A stretch of 64,000 bases of DNA from Frigoribacterium sp. Leaf8 (GTDB taxonomy: Bacteria; Actinomycetota; Actinomycetes; Actinomycetales; Microbacteriaceae), in the NCBI RefSeq assembly GCF_001421165.1, contig NZ_LMKB01000006.1:385256-449255 (forward strand), written 5' to 3'. Below the pieces are notes generated by a model that was given only the letters and a program-made list of their open reading frames with translations, was not told where the DNA came from and ran no database searches. This document shows, piece by piece, positions 29,375 through 38,667 of this stretch (position 1 is its first letter; the number at the start of each line of letters is the position of its first letter). Made by a program: the position numbers and the translations under genes.

Positions 29375-29797
29375 GTGACGTCCACGCCCCGTGTCACCTC
29401 GCCCTCGTCGCGCCTCGACGCACGGTACGGGCGTTCGCCGCGGGGTCGGCGCAGGCGCCTCGTCGTGGGCCTGTCCGTCGCCGTCGCCTTCGTCGTCGTC
29501 TTCGCGGCGTGGGTCGTCTTCGCCGCCTTCGACGGGACCTCGTCCCAGCTCGAATCCGCCGACGTGGGCTACCAGGTCACCTCCGACCGAGCCGTCGAGG
29601 TCCAGTACACGGTCACCGCGGACACGGGCGAGGCGGTCGACTGTGCGGTCGAAGCCCAGAACAGCGGCTTCGCGGTCGTCGGCTGGAAGATCGTGCACCT
29701 GCCCGCCTCCGAGCGGCGTTCGGTGACCTACACGACCTCGCTCGCGACGTCGGAACGGGCGGTCACGGGCTTGATCTACCGGTGCTGGCTTCCCTAG
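29375..29797 (+). CDS. DUF4307 membrane protein
   Basis: The 140-residue protein has a basic N-terminus, one transmembrane helix (about residues 29-50: LVVGLSVAVAFVVVFAAWVVF) and a small extracytoplasmic beta domain with Cys pair (VDCAVEAQ, IYRCWLP), typical of DUF4307. GTG 29375 follows GGACGGAG; TACCCT near 29339 may be the -10. It is divergent from mca and upstream of greA, the order seen around Rv1081c. Function unknown. Confidence 0.87.
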   Translation: MTSTPRVTSPSSRLDARYGRSPRGRRRRLVVGLSVAVAFVVVFAAWVVFAAFDGTSSQLESADVGYQVTSDRAVEVQYTVTADTGEAVDCAVEAQNSGFAVVGWKIVHLPASERRSVTYTTSLATSERAVTGLIYRCWLP

Positions 29798-29817
29798 ACT
29801 GCTCGGAATCGCACGAC

Positions 29818-29848
29818 GAGACCGGCCACTCGGCCGGTCTCCTTTTTT
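29818..29848 (+). terminator. intrinsic terminator after DUF4307
   Basis: A 10-bp GC stem (GAGACCGGCC / GGCCGGTCTC, loop ACTC) is followed by six T residues (29843-29848), the most canonical Rho-independent terminator in the window. It separates the DUF4307 transcript from greA. Confidence 0.9.
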
Positions 29849-29939
29849 CGGTGGGCGACCTCGCCCCGGCTCCCGGCACCGCGCCTCCTCGGCTCGAGTC
29901 GCCCGACCGGGTTCGGCCGCCGCACGAAACGGAGACACC

Positions 29940-30431
29940 ATGAGCACTGACAACGAGACCACCTGGCTCACGACGGACGCCCGCGACCGTCTGCAGGCCG
30001 AGCTCGACACCCTCAGCGGCGAGGGACGTCGCGAGATCGCGTCACGCATCGAAGCCGCCCGCGAAGAGGGCGACTTGAAGGAGAACGGCGGCTACCACGC
30101 CGCCAAGGACGAGCAGGGCAAGATGGAGGCGCGCATCCGTACGCTGATCAACCTGCTGAAGCACGCGACGGTCGGTGACTCGACGGCCGCCGACGGCATC
30201 GTCGGCCCCGGCACCGTCGTCACGGCGACCATCGCCGGCGACGAGAGCACCTTCCTGCTCGGCAACCGCGAGATCATCGCCGCCGGCAGCGACCTCTCGG
30301 TCTACAGCGAGACCAGCCCGCTCGGCCAGGCCATCAACGGGCTGAAGGTCGGCACGACGACCAGCTACACCGCCCCGAACGGCAAGGACATCTCGGTGTC
30401 GATCACGAACGTCGAGACCTACCAGCCGTAG
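29940..30431 (+). CDS. greA: transcription elongation factor GreA
   Basis: GreA rescues backtracked RNA polymerase by stimulating transcript cleavage. The 163-residue product has the N-terminal coiled-coil with the acidic tip (EEGDLKENGGYHAAKDEQ, about residues 41-58) and a C-terminal FKBP-like domain (STFLLGNREI). The tip acidic residues Asp and Glu are present. ATG 29940 follows CGGAGACACC. The gene is monocistronic between two terminators. Confidence 0.96.
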   Translation: MSTDNETTWLTTDARDRLQAELDTLSGEGRREIASRIEAAREEGDLKENGGYHAAKDEQGKMEARIRTLINLLKHATVGDSTAADGIVGPGTVVTATIAGDESTFLLGNREIIAAGSDLSVYSETSPLGQAINGLKVGTTTSYTAPNGKDISVSITNVETYQP

Positions 30432-30441
30432 GTCCGACGCC

Positions 30442-30474
30442 GAAGGCCCCCGCTCGAACGGAGCGGGGGCCTTC
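30442..30474 (+). terminator. hairpin terminator after greA
   Basis: A 14-bp perfect stem (GAAGGCCCCCGCTC, 5-nt loop) begins 10 bp after the greA stop. Confidence 0.88.
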
Positions 30475-30513
30475 GTCGTCCCGGCCGCGGGGGCCCGGAC
30501 CCTCGACGGGGGT

Positions 30514-30588
30514 GTCGGCAACTCCGGAATGCGGCGTCGTCCGCGGCAGTCCTGCGCCCGCGGGCGGCCGTTCTCCTGAGTTGCCGAC
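30514..30588. repeat. 75-bp palindromic element, copy 5 (reverse orientation)
   Basis: Termini GTCGGCAACTCCGGAATGC and CGTTCTCCTGAGTTGCCGAC; the CTCAGGAGAACG side is on the right, so it is inverted relative to copies 2-4. Confidence 0.9.
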
Positions 30589-30600
30589 GGGGACGCGGTG

Positions 30601-30735
30601 CCGTCAGGAGGCGCGGGCGCGGTCGGGACGCGCAGACCCGGTCAGGAGGCGCGGGCCACCGTCAGGAGGCGCGGACACGGTCAGGACGCGCAGACCTGGT
30701 CAGGAGGCACGGCCACGGTCAGGAGGCGCGGGGCA
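30601..30735. repeat. tandem array of GGTCAGGAGGCGCGGnCAC
   Basis: Seven imperfect 18-20 bp units alternate between AGGAGGCGCGG and AGGACGCGCAG variants, directly after the fifth 75-bp element and ending near the ilvA stop. Confidence 0.8.
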
Positions 30736-30752
30736 CGTCTCGCGGAGTCGGC

Positions 30753-31991
30753 TCAGAAGTCGACGTTGGGCTCGTACCCGGCGTCGCGGAGCCGTTGCAG
30801 GACCTCTTCGACGTGGTCCGGCCCGCGCGTCTCGACGCTGAGCTCGAGTTCGACCTCGCTGATCTGGAGCCCGCGACCGTGGCGGGTGTGCAGCACCTCG
30901 ACCACGTTCGCGTTGGCGTCGGACAGCACCTCGCTGACGCGGGTCAGCTGGCCGGGGCGGTCGGGCATGCCGATGCGCAGCTTGACGTAGCGGGCGGCGG
31001 CCGCGAGGCCGCGACCGATCACGCGCTCCATCATCAGCGGGTCGATGTTGCCGCCGCTGAGGATCACCACGGTCGTGCCGAGGTCACGCACCTGCTCGGT
31101 GAGGATCGCGGCGATGCCCACGGCACCCGCGGCCTCGACGACGAGCTTCGCGCGCTCGAGCAGCACGAGCATCGCCCGGGCCGTGTCGTCGTCGCTGACC
31201 GTGACGATCTCGTCGACCGTGTCGCGGATGATCTCGAAGTTGAGCACGCCGGGTTTCGCCACGGCGATGCCGTCGGCGATCGTGGGCTGGGCGTCGATGT
31301 CGGTCCGCACGCCGAGTTTCATCGAGACGGCGTACGGGGCGGCGTTGGCCGCCTGCACGCCGATGATGCGGACGTCGCGCCCGGTGCGTGCCGCGCTCTG
31401 CTTCAGGGCGCTGGCGACGCCGGCCGCCAGCCCACCTCCGCCAACGGGCACGATCACGGTGTCGACGTCGGGCACCTGTTCGAGGATCTCGAGCCCCAGC
31501 GTGCCCTGGCCCGCCACGACGTCGGCGTGGTCGAACGGGGGAATGAAGACGGCGCCGGTCGTGTCGGCGAACTCTTGTGCGGCTCGCAGCGACTGCTCGA
31601 CCGTGTGCCCCCGGAGGACGACGTCGGCGCCGTAGTGCCGGGTCGCCTGCAACTTGGGCAGGGCCACGCCGACGGGCATGAAGATCGTGGCCACGATGCC
31701 GAGTTCACGGGCCGCCAGGGCGACACCCTGAGCGTGGTTGCCGGCCGACGCGGCGACGACCCCGCGCGCCTTCTCGTCGTCGCTCAGCTGGGTCAGGCGG
31801 TTGTAGGCGCCTCGGATCTTGTACGACCCGGTGCGCTGCAGGTTCTCGCACTTGAGGTGCACCCGCGAACCGAGCACCTCGGCGAGGTACTGCGAGGTCT
31901 CCATCGGGGTGACGCGGACGACCTGCGAGACGCGGTCGCGCGCCTCCTCGATCTCGACGAGGGTGGGACCGGCCAGGGTGCGTTCAGACAT
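30753..31991 (-). CDS. ilvA: threonine ammonia-lyase with C-terminal ACT domain
   Basis: PLP-dependent deamination of threonine to 2-oxobutanoate, first step toward isoleucine. The 412-residue product has the PLP lysine in RTGSYKIRGA (about residue 58), the phosphate-binding GGGGLAAG (about 185), and a C-terminal ACT region from about residue 335 (GMPDRPGQLTRVSEVL). The single short ACT domain resembles the catabolic/short biosynthetic form rather than two-ACT E. coli IlvA. ATG 31991 overlaps the 3' end of the AI-2E transporter gene by 8 bp. Confidence 0.93.
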   Translation of the reverse strand: MSERTLAGPTLVEIEEARDRVSQVVRVTPMETSQYLAEVLGSRVHLKCENLQRTGSYKIRGAYNRLTQLSDDEKARGVVAASAGNHAQGVALAARELGIVATIFMPVGVALPKLQATRHYGADVVLRGHTVEQSLRAAQEFADTTGAVFIPPFDHADVVAGQGTLGLEILEQVPDVDTVIVPVGGGGLAAGVASALKQSAARTGRDVRIIGVQAANAAPYAVSMKLGVRTDIDAQPTIADGIAVAKPGVLNFEIIRDTVDEIVTVSDDDTARAMLVLLERAKLVVEAAGAVGIAAILTEQVRDLGTTVVILSGGNIDPLMMERVIGRGLAAAARYVKLRIGMPDRPGQLTRVSEVLSDANANVVEVLHTRHGRGLQISEVELELSVETRGPDHVEEVLQRLRDAGYEPNVDF

Positions 31992-33165
31992 CGGTGAGGC
32001 CTCCGGGCTGCGTGACGTCGTGCTCGACGGGTCGCGGCTTCTCTCGCCACGTACCCCTCGCGACGTAGGTGATCATGACGTTCAGCACGGCCACGAACGG
32101 GACCGCGAAGAGGGCGCCGGGGATCCCGGCGACCAGGGTGCCGGCCGCGACGGCGAAGACGACGGCCAACGGGTGCACCTTGACGGCACTGCCCATGACG
32201 AACGGCTGCAACAGGTGCCCCTCGATCTGCTGCACGAGGATCACCACGGCGAGCATGAGCAGGGCCACGACCCAGCCGTTGTAGACGAGGGCGATGACGA
32301 CGGCGACGGCTCCGGTCGCGACGGCGCCCACGACGGGCACGAACGACCCGAGGAAGACCGCGATGGCGATCGGTGCCACCAGGGGCAGGCCGAGGAAGAG
32401 CGCCCCCAACCCGATGCCCACGGCGTCGACGAACGCGACGAAGATCTGCACCTTGACGAAGTTGGTCAGGGTGAGCCAGCCCGCGCGGCCCGCCCCGTCG
32501 ATCGCCGGGTGCGAGGCCCGGGGGAAGAGCCGGACGACCCACCGCCAGATCTCGGACCCGCCGACGAGCACGAAGATCGTCGCGAAGAGCCCGAGCACGA
32601 GCCCGGCCGCGACGTGACCCGCGGTCGACCCGACCGAGAGCGCACCGCGCACGAGCGGCTGACTGTCTTGCTGGACGGCCGCCACCGCGTCGGACACGTA
32701 CCCGTTGATCTGCGCCTCGGTGAGGTGCAACGGCGAGGTGAGCAGGAAGTCCTTGAAGTCGCCGTAGGAGGCGATCGAGCGATCACGCAACGAGGGCCAG
32801 CCGTCGACGATCTGGAGGACGACCAGGACGACGAGGCCCGAGACCACGACGAGGAACCCCACCAGGACGGACACGACCGCCAACCACTTGGGCCAGCGGT
32901 GCCGCTGCAGCCACCCCGAGAGCGGGACGAGCAGCGCGGAGATCAACAGGGCCACCAAGAAAGGGATGACGATGACCCGCAGCTGGGTGATCGACCAGAT
33001 GACGACGCCGGCCACGGCCACGATCACCAGGATGCGCCAGGACCAGGCCCCGGCGATGACCATGCCCCGCGGCACCGACGGATCGGCGACGACACCGGCC
33101 GCGCGACCGCTCGTGACGTCGCCCTGCACCTCGTCGCCGCGCGTGGGGCGGTTCCGCCAGATCAT
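31984..33165 (-). CDS. AI-2E-family transporter (PerM/TqsA superfamily)
   Basis: The 393-residue protein has about eight transmembrane helices in the typical paired layout (IVAVAGVVIWSITQLRVIVIPF, FVPVVGAVATGAVAV, GHLLQPFVMGSAVKVHP). Members export small molecules or ions; the AI-2 label is historical and the substrate cannot be called. ATG 33165 follows a TAAACT -10 (33172-33177) by 6 nt. It is upstream of and overlaps ilvA. Confidence 0.9.
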   Translation of the reverse strand: MIWRNRPTRGDEVQGDVTSGRAAGVVADPSVPRGMVIAGAWSWRILVIVAVAGVVIWSITQLRVIVIPFLVALLISALLVPLSGWLQRHRWPKWLAVVSVLVGFLVVVSGLVVLVVLQIVDGWPSLRDRSIASYGDFKDFLLTSPLHLTEAQINGYVSDAVAAVQQDSQPLVRGALSVGSTAGHVAAGLVLGLFATIFVLVGGSEIWRWVVRLFPRASHPAIDGAGRAGWLTLTNFVKVQIFVAFVDAVGIGLGALFLGLPLVAPIAIAVFLGSFVPVVGAVATGAVAVVIALVYNGWVVALLMLAVVILVQQIEGHLLQPFVMGSAVKVHPLAVVFAVAAGTLVAGIPGALFAVPFVAVLNVMITYVARGTWREKPRPVEHDVTQPGGLTDV

Positions 33166-33295
33166 CGCGTCAGTTTATGGCCCTGCGGGGCCGGTCACCT
33201 ACCCCTCCACATGCCGGTGCACGCATGTGTCGACGGGGACCAGGCGACACCAGGAGGCGCGGCGCGCGTCGGTGGCCGTCGCTACAGTCGTCCGC

Positions 33296-34546
33296 GTGCC
33301 CCGTCAGCAGCTCTCCCCCGCCCAGGCCCGTCGTGTCGCCTTGGCGGCCCAGGGCTTCGGGAGGCCCGTCGACGGCCCTGCCCGCCCGGGGACGCGGCAG
33401 CTGAACGGCCTCGTCGATCGCCTCGGCCTGCTGCAGATCGACTCGGTGAACGTGTTCGAGCGCAGCCACTACCTGCCCGCGTTCGCACGACTGGGCGCGT
33501 ACGACCGCGCGACCCTCGACCGCCTCACCTTCGCTCCCCGCGGGCGGTACGTCGAGTACTGGGCCCACGAGGCCGCCATCGTCCCGGTGTCGACCTGGCC
33601 CCTGTTGCGGTGGCGCATGCGCGACTACGACGCGAAGTGGCGGGGGGACGCCTCCTCGTGGCTGTCCACGAGTCCGCGCATGGAACGCTGGCTGCTCGAC
33701 GAGATCCGTGACAAGGGGCCGCTGCCGGCCAGCCTGGTCGAGGCCGACGCCGCCCTCTTCCCCCAGCCCGACCGGACGGGCCCGTGGTGGGGGTGGGGTG
33801 ACGTGAAGCGCGGCCTCGAGTCGCTGTTCCGCACGGGCGCCCTGGTCAGTGCCGGTCGCCGTCGGTTCGAGCGCGTCTACGCGCTGCCCGAACAGGTGCT
33901 GTCGGCTGAGGTCCTGGCCGTCGACGTCGACCGCCACGAGGCCCACCGGCGCCTCGTCGCCCACGCGGCCCGCGCCTCCGGGGTCGCGACGGCCGCCGAC
34001 CTCGCCGACTACTTCCGTCTCAAGGCCGCCGACGTCGTACCCGCCCTGCGCGAGCTCCACGACGACGGTGTCGTCGAACCCGTGGACGTGCCGGGTTGGG
34101 GTGCGACCGCGTGGCTGCACCGTGACGCCCGCGTACCCCGTCGGCTCGAGGCCGACGCCGTGCTGTCACCGTTCGACCCCGTCGTCTGGCACCGGCCCCG
34201 GGCGGAACGCCTCTTCGACTTCCGCTATCGCATCGAGATCTACACCCCGCGCGAGAAACGCGTGCACGGCTACTACGTCCTCCCCGTCCTGCAGGACGAC
34301 CAGCTGGTGGCACGGGTCGACCTCAAGAGCGATCGTCAGGCGGGCGTCCTGCGGGTGCAGGCGGCATGGCATGAGCGCGACCTCCCCGTCGACGTCGAGC
34401 GGCTCGCGACGACGCTGCGCCGAGCGGCCGCCTGGCAGGGACTGCACGCCGTCGACGTGGCCGATCGGGGCGACCTGGCGGGGCGACTCCGCACGGTGCT
34501 GACCGGCCGGGACGACGCGGCCGGCCCGGCCGACCCCCTCGGTTAG
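33296..34546 (+). CDS. YcaQ-like winged-helix DNA glycosylase (HTH_42)
   Basis: The 416-residue protein belongs to the HTH_42 family, whose members unhook DNA crosslinks. Near the N-terminus LGLLQIDSVNVFERSHY has Q47-I-D49, matching the Q-x-D catalytic motif of the YcaQ subfamily rather than the Q-x-Q of AlkZ. Tandem winged-helix domains and a C-terminal beta-barrel (VHGYYVLPVLQDDQLVARVD) follow. GTG 33296 lies 7 nt after a TACAGT -10 (33283-33288). Its stop codon interlocks with that of htpX on the other strand. Confidence 0.85.
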   Translation: MPRQQLSPAQARRVALAAQGFGRPVDGPARPGTRQLNGLVDRLGLLQIDSVNVFERSHYLPAFARLGAYDRATLDRLTFAPRGRYVEYWAHEAAIVPVSTWPLLRWRMRDYDAKWRGDASSWLSTSPRMERWLLDEIRDKGPLPASLVEADAALFPQPDRTGPWWGWGDVKRGLESLFRTGALVSAGRRRFERVYALPEQVLSAEVLAVDVDRHEAHRRLVAHAARASGVATAADLADYFRLKAADVVPALRELHDDGVVEPVDVPGWGATAWLHRDARVPRRLEADAVLSPFDPVVWHRPRAERLFDFRYRIEIYTPREKRVHGYYVLPVLQDDQLVARVDLKSDRQAGVLRVQAAWHERDLPVDVERLATTLRRAAAWQGLHAVDVADRGDLAGRLRTVLTGRDDAAGPADPLG

Positions 34547-35448
34547 AAGGTCCCGGCGTTCTGTCGCAGCCGCTGGATGCGATCGGCGAGCGGAGGGTGC
34601 GTGCTGAAGAGTCGGTCCATCACGCCGGGCTTCATCGGATCGCTGATCCAGAGATGCGACATCGAGGTGTTCTGCTGCCGCATGGGCCGCCCCTGGGCAC
34701 CGAGCTTCTCGAGGGCTCGGGCGAGACCCTCGGGGTACCGCGTCGTCAACGCCCCGGTGGCATCGGCGAGGTACTCGCGCTGACGCGAGACGGCCGCCTG
34801 GACACCTGCCGCGGCGAGAGGGGCGATGATCATGGCCACCAGACCGAGCACCAGGAAGACGGGGTTCCCGCCGCCCCCACCGTTGTTGTTCGAGTTGCGG
34901 TTCCCCCCTGACAACGCGCTGAAGAACGACATGCGCAACAGGATGTCGGCCAGGAAGCCCACGGCCACGACGAGGCCGAACACCATGGTCGACACACGGA
35001 TGTCGTAGTTCTTCACGTGACCGAGCTCGTGAGCCATGACGCCCTGGAGCTCGCTGTCGTCCATGATCTCGAGCAGGCCGGTCGTGGCGGCGACCACGGC
35101 GTGTTCCGGGTCGCGGCCCGTGGCGAAGGCGTTGGGGGCCGGATCGACCACGACGTAGACCTTGGGCATCGGCATGCCCATCGTGATGCTGAGGTTCTCG
35201 ACCGTGCGGTACAACCGCGGAGCCGTCACACCGTCGACCTGCTGGGCGTTGCTCATCGAGAGCGCCTGCCCGCTTGCCGCGAAGTACTGGATCACGGCGT
35301 ACACCGCGGCACCGCCGAGAACCAGGAAACCGATCGACCCGTTGTTCCAGATGGCGCTCGCGGCGAACCCGAGGGCCCCGACGATCACCAGGAAGATCAG
35401 GACGATGAAGACGGTGTTGCGCTTGTTGCGCGAGATCGCGGAGTACAC
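34543..35448 (-). CDS. htpX: HtpX-like M48 membrane metalloprotease
   Basis: The 301-residue integral membrane zinc protease degrades damaged membrane proteins. The HELGH zinc motif is near residue 140 and the third ligand Glu in QREYLADATGA. Two N-terminal and two central hydrophobic helices are seen; a Gly/Asn-rich loop (GGNRNSNNNGGGGGN) interrupts the middle. The start is GTG 35448, 25 bp after the lemA stop, so lemA and htpX are cotranscribed, a pairing common in bacteria. Confidence 0.93.
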   Translation of the reverse strand: MYSAISRNKRNTVFIVLIFLVIVGALGFAASAIWNNGSIGFLVLGGAAVYAVIQYFAASGQALSMSNAQQVDGVTAPRLYRTVENLSITMGMPMPKVYVVVDPAPNAFATGRDPEHAVVAATTGLLEIMDDSELQGVMAHELGHVKNYDIRVSTMVFGLVVAVGFLADILLRMSFFSALSGGNRNSNNNGGGGGNPVFLVLGLVAMIIAPLAAAGVQAAVSRQREYLADATGALTTRYPEGLARALEKLGAQGRPMRQQNTSMSHLWISDPMKPGVMDRLFSTHPPLADRIQRLRQNAGTF

Positions 35449-35473
35449 GGTGTCGAGGACGACTCGGACTGGA

Positions 35474-36055
35474 TCAGAACTGGACGCGCGGCGGTTCGGC
35501 GATCGCCGACGGCTCGGAGACCTCGAAGAAGTCCCGCTCGCTGAAGCCGAGCCGCTTCGCGAAGAGGGAGTTGGGGAAGACGCGGTTCTTGGTGTTGAAC
35601 TCGCGGACGCCGCCGTTGTAGAAGCGGCGCGCGGCTTGGATCTTGTCCTCGGTGTCGACCAGCTCGGACTGCAACTGCAGGAAGTTCTGGCTCGCCTGGA
35701 GCTGCGGGTAGGCCTCGGCCACGGCGAAGATGCTCTTCAGGGCGGTCTGCATGTGCCCTTCGGCAGCCGACGCCTCGGCCGGTGTGCCCGCCCCGATGGT
35801 CTCGGCACGGGCCGCCGTCACGTTCTGGAAGACGGACGATTCGTGCGAGGCGTATCCCTTGACCGCCTCGATGATGTTGGGGATCAGGTCGGCCCGGCGT
35901 TTGAGCTGGATCGTGATGTCGCTCCACGCCTCGTCGACGCGCACCTTCAGGGTCACCAACGAGTTGTAGGTGGCCCAGAGGTAGATGCCGATGATGACCG
36001 CGAGCAGGACGATGATCCCTGCTGCTACCAAGATGCCGATCGTGGCCGGTTGCAT
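35474..36055 (-). CDS. lemA: LemA-family membrane protein
   Basis: The 193-residue protein has one N-terminal transmembrane helix (residues 6-28) and the conserved LemA helical domain (YNSLVTLKVRVDEAWSDI, LKRRADLIPNI, ARRFYNGGVREFN, FPNSLFAKRLGF). Function is unclear, possibly a scaffold in envelope stress. ATG 36055 has AGGAGTGAC upstream. It heads the lemA-htpX pair. Confidence 0.94.
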   Translation of the reverse strand: MQPATIGILVAAGIIVLLAVIIGIYLWATYNSLVTLKVRVDEAWSDITIQLKRRADLIPNIIEAVKGYASHESSVFQNVTAARAETIGAGTPAEASAAEGHMQTALKSIFAVAEAYPQLQASQNFLQLQSELVDTEDKIQAARRFYNGGVREFNTKNRVFPNSLFAKRLGFSERDFFEVSEPSAIAEPPRVQF

Positions 36056-36241
36056 GACGTGTCACTCCTAGGTGGTGGACCGATGACGGCGGGCGCCGGA
36101 TGGTCGCCCGCGACCGGGGTCGGGTCGTCGGGAGTCCGTTGGACACTATAAATGCGCTGCATGTGGGGTCCCTGCCCGCCGGGTGATCTCGAAGCAGACT
36201 CCCGAGGAGGGCCCGACCGGGCATCTCCCCCGCACAACGGA

Positions 36242-36270
36242 TTGACTTGTACCCCGCGAACGTGCTGAAT
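36242..36270 (+). promoter_or_regulatory. promoter of the Ig-like surface protein gene
   Basis: TTGACT (36242-36247) and CTGAAT (36265-36270) are separated by 17 bp. The -10 ends 8 nt before GTG 36279, supporting that codon as a leaderless start. Confidence 0.55.
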
Positions 36271-36272
36271 GG

Positions 36273-38495
36273 GTGACAGTGTTCGAGCCGCCGACCCTGC
36301 GTCCCCCGCGTCCGTCGACCCCCGTCGACGGACGGCTCGTGGTCGAGCCGCGACACGGACGACGTGTCGCCTCGACCCTCGCGACGGTCGTGCTGGGTCT
36401 CTCGCTCGCCCTGTCGGGCGGAGTCGGCGCGCTCGCCGCGGGCAGCCCGTCGGGCACCCCCGCACCCGGCCCGTCGCTCGGCCAGTCCCCTCCCGGTCCG
36501 GTCGCACCCACGATCGGCGACGTCGGAGACCGGGACGTGAACGCCGTCGTGGTCGGCGGGACCGGCACGCCCGGAGCCACCGTGAGGGTGCTCGACCCCC
36601 GCGTCCCCAGTCGAGCCCTCTGCGAGGTCACCCTGCCCACCGGTGACCCGGCCGGCGTCCCCTGGTCGTGCCCGGTGACGCTGGAGGACGGTGCCGACCA
36701 GACCCTCACGGTCCGAGACGTGACGAATGCCGCCGTGGTCGACGACGCCGTCAGCGCTCCGTTCTCGGTGCTCGGCCCGCCCACGGTCCAGGGCGGACCC
36801 GCCGTCGGTGGCAAGGTCGCGGGCACCGCGTTCCCCGGTGCCCGCATCACCGTCGGCGGGGGCGCGGCACCGGTCTCGGCGACGGCCGACGACGCCGGGG
36901 CCTGGTCGGCCGTGCTCCCGTCGGCGACCTGGCCGACCGGCCGGTACACGGTCACGGCGTCCCAGTCCTCGGACTCCGTTCCCGCCGTGCCCCGGTCCTC
37001 GACCTCCACCGGCGTCACCGTCACGATCGACCGCGACCCACCCGCCCCGCCGGCCGTGCTCTCGCCCCGGGCCGGCGAACGGGTCGCCTCGCAACCGCTC
37101 ACCTTCTCGGGGACGGGAGAAGACGGCGCGACCGTCACCGCCTACGTCGACAGCACACCCGTCTGCCAGGCCACGGTCTCCGGCGGCGCATGGGCCTGCA
37201 CGTCGTCCGATGCCGCCCTCGCCGATGGCGAGCACGTGGTCCAGGCCGCCCAGATCGACCCGTCGGTGAACGTCGGGCCGCCCAGCGCGGGCATCTCGAT
37301 CACGGTGACGTCGTCGGCCGCGCAGCCCGCGCCTCCTTCGTCCTCGGCCGCTCCGGCACCGACGGCGGCGCCCGGCGCGTCCGGGGGCGCCGTCCCCTCC
37401 GAGCCGTCTCCCGGGACGCCCGGAGCCCCGGGGACCGGTGACGGGCCGGGAGGCGCTCCCGGTGGCGACGGCGAGGTACCACCCGAAGCCTCCACACCGA
37501 CGGCGGACTCCTGGGCGGCCGCGACGACGTTCGGTCGCGACCTGCCGTCCCTCGGCCGGACGATGACCGGGACGGGATGGTTGATCGCTCTCGGCCTCGC
37601 AGCCGCGTTCGTGCTGCTCGTCGTCGCCCCGGCACGTCTGCTGGCCACGGCGATGCGAGGTCGCCTCGCGCCGCGCGCCCCGCGGCTCACCGGCCGGAAC
37701 CGTCGTCGGGAACTCCCGACCTCGTTCTCGACCGCCACACTCGACCCGCGCCTCGCCGCCGGGTTGACCATCGCGGCCGGAGCCGCCGTGGTCGGGCTGG
37801 CGGCCGGCCTCGACGACGAGGTCCGCTACGCACGCCTGTTCGCCGGGATCGTCGTCGGAGTCGCCCTGGTCAACGTGCTCGCGGTCGTCGTCCCCACCCT
37901 GGTGATGGGGCGTTCCCCGGACCGCGAGGCGCGCATCCACATGTCACCGCGCCTCCTCCTCGTCGCCGTCGTCGCCTGCGCGGTGACGCGGTCGCTCGGC
38001 CTGGACCCGCCCCTCGTGCTCGGGGTGGTGCTCGTCGGAAGCCTCGCCGCAGCGCCCCGGTCGGCGCACCACGGCCGGACCGGTGAGGTGGGCGATCGCG
38101 AGGCAGGACTGCTCGCGCTCGTCCAGGTCGCCGCTCTGGTGGTCGTGGCGGCCGGAGCCTGGGCCGTCCACGGCGCCCTCCCCGCCACCGGTGGGTTCTT
38201 CACCGAGTTGGCCCTCGAGACGAGCGCGACGGTCTGCCTGACCGGGCTCGGATCGCTCGTGCTCGCGCTCGTGCCGGTGGGCTCCCTGCCTGGTCGACGC
38301 CTCTGGGCCTGGTCGCGCCCGCTCCACGTGGCTCTCACGGTCGTCGGCGTCACGGCGGCCGCCGCCGTGCTCACGGGCGGCTCGTCGTCCTTCCCGATCG
38401 GAGGCGCGGTCGTGGCCGCCGCCGTGACCGCGGGCCTCTGCGTCGCGGCCTGGCTCTGGACGTCGTTCGTCGAGATCGACACCGACGACGCCTGA
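36273..38495 (+). CDS. Ig-like domain surface protein with multi-helix membrane C-terminus
   Basis: The ~740-residue protein has a signal peptide (about residues 30-56, ending in ALAA), two or three bacterial Ig-like repeats (around 75-345, with TVRVLDP, GARITVGG and GATVTAYVDS strands), a Ser/Pro/Gly-rich linker (345-420), and a C-terminal half with about eight hydrophobic helices (430-735). The mixture of an adhesin-like exterior and a polytopic membrane domain is unusual; I do not recognise the membrane part. GTG 36273 is the first possible start, but GTG 36279 fits the promoter better. No operon partner. Confidence 0.75.
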   Translation: MTVFEPPTLRPPRPSTPVDGRLVVEPRHGRRVASTLATVVLGLSLALSGGVGALAAGSPSGTPAPGPSLGQSPPGPVAPTIGDVGDRDVNAVVVGGTGTPGATVRVLDPRVPSRALCEVTLPTGDPAGVPWSCPVTLEDGADQTLTVRDVTNAAVVDDAVSAPFSVLGPPTVQGGPAVGGKVAGTAFPGARITVGGGAAPVSATADDAGAWSAVLPSATWPTGRYTVTASQSSDSVPAVPRSSTSTGVTVTIDRDPPAPPAVLSPRAGERVASQPLTFSGTGEDGATVTAYVDSTPVCQATVSGGAWACTSSDAALADGEHVVQAAQIDPSVNVGPPSAGISITVTSSAAQPAPPSSSAAPAPTAAPGASGGAVPSEPSPGTPGAPGTGDGPGGAPGGDGEVPPEASTPTADSWAAATTFGRDLPSLGRTMTGTGWLIALGLAAAFVLLVVAPARLLATAMRGRLAPRAPRLTGRNRRRELPTSFSTATLDPRLAAGLTIAAGAAVVGLAAGLDDEVRYARLFAGIVVGVALVNVLAVVVPTLVMGRSPDREARIHMSPRLLLVAVVACAVTRSLGLDPPLVLGVVLVGSLAAAPRSAHHGRTGEVGDREAGLLALVQVAALVVVAAGAWAVHGALPATGGFFTELALETSATVCLTGLGSLVLALVPVGSLPGRRLWAWSRPLHVALTVVGVTAAAAVLTGGSSSFPIGGAVVAAAVTAGLCVAAWLWTSFVEIDTDDA

Positions 38496-38667
38496 CCTGA
38501 CGCGCCTCCGTCGCCGGCCGTCTCGACTGCGGTCCACGCGACGGCGGTCGGGGCGGCGGCGGGCGGGGCGGCGGCGGTCGCGCGGACGGCTGCCAGGCCG
38601 TCGGGCTGCCGGTGGTCCCGGTCTCGCCGCATTGCCTGCCGCAGTCGGCGTCGTCGGCGTCGTCGCC

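Larger units (their letters stand above)
30432..30752. other. gene-free convergent spacer greA/ilvA
   Basis: The spacer holds the greA terminator, one 75-bp element and a 19-20 bp motif array. No gene is seen. Confidence 0.75.

Noticed and set aside
30753-31991. Serine/threonine dehydratase as a catabolic operon
   Set aside because: No ketobutyrate or propionate genes adjoin it; the overlap is with an AI-2E transporter of unknown substrate.
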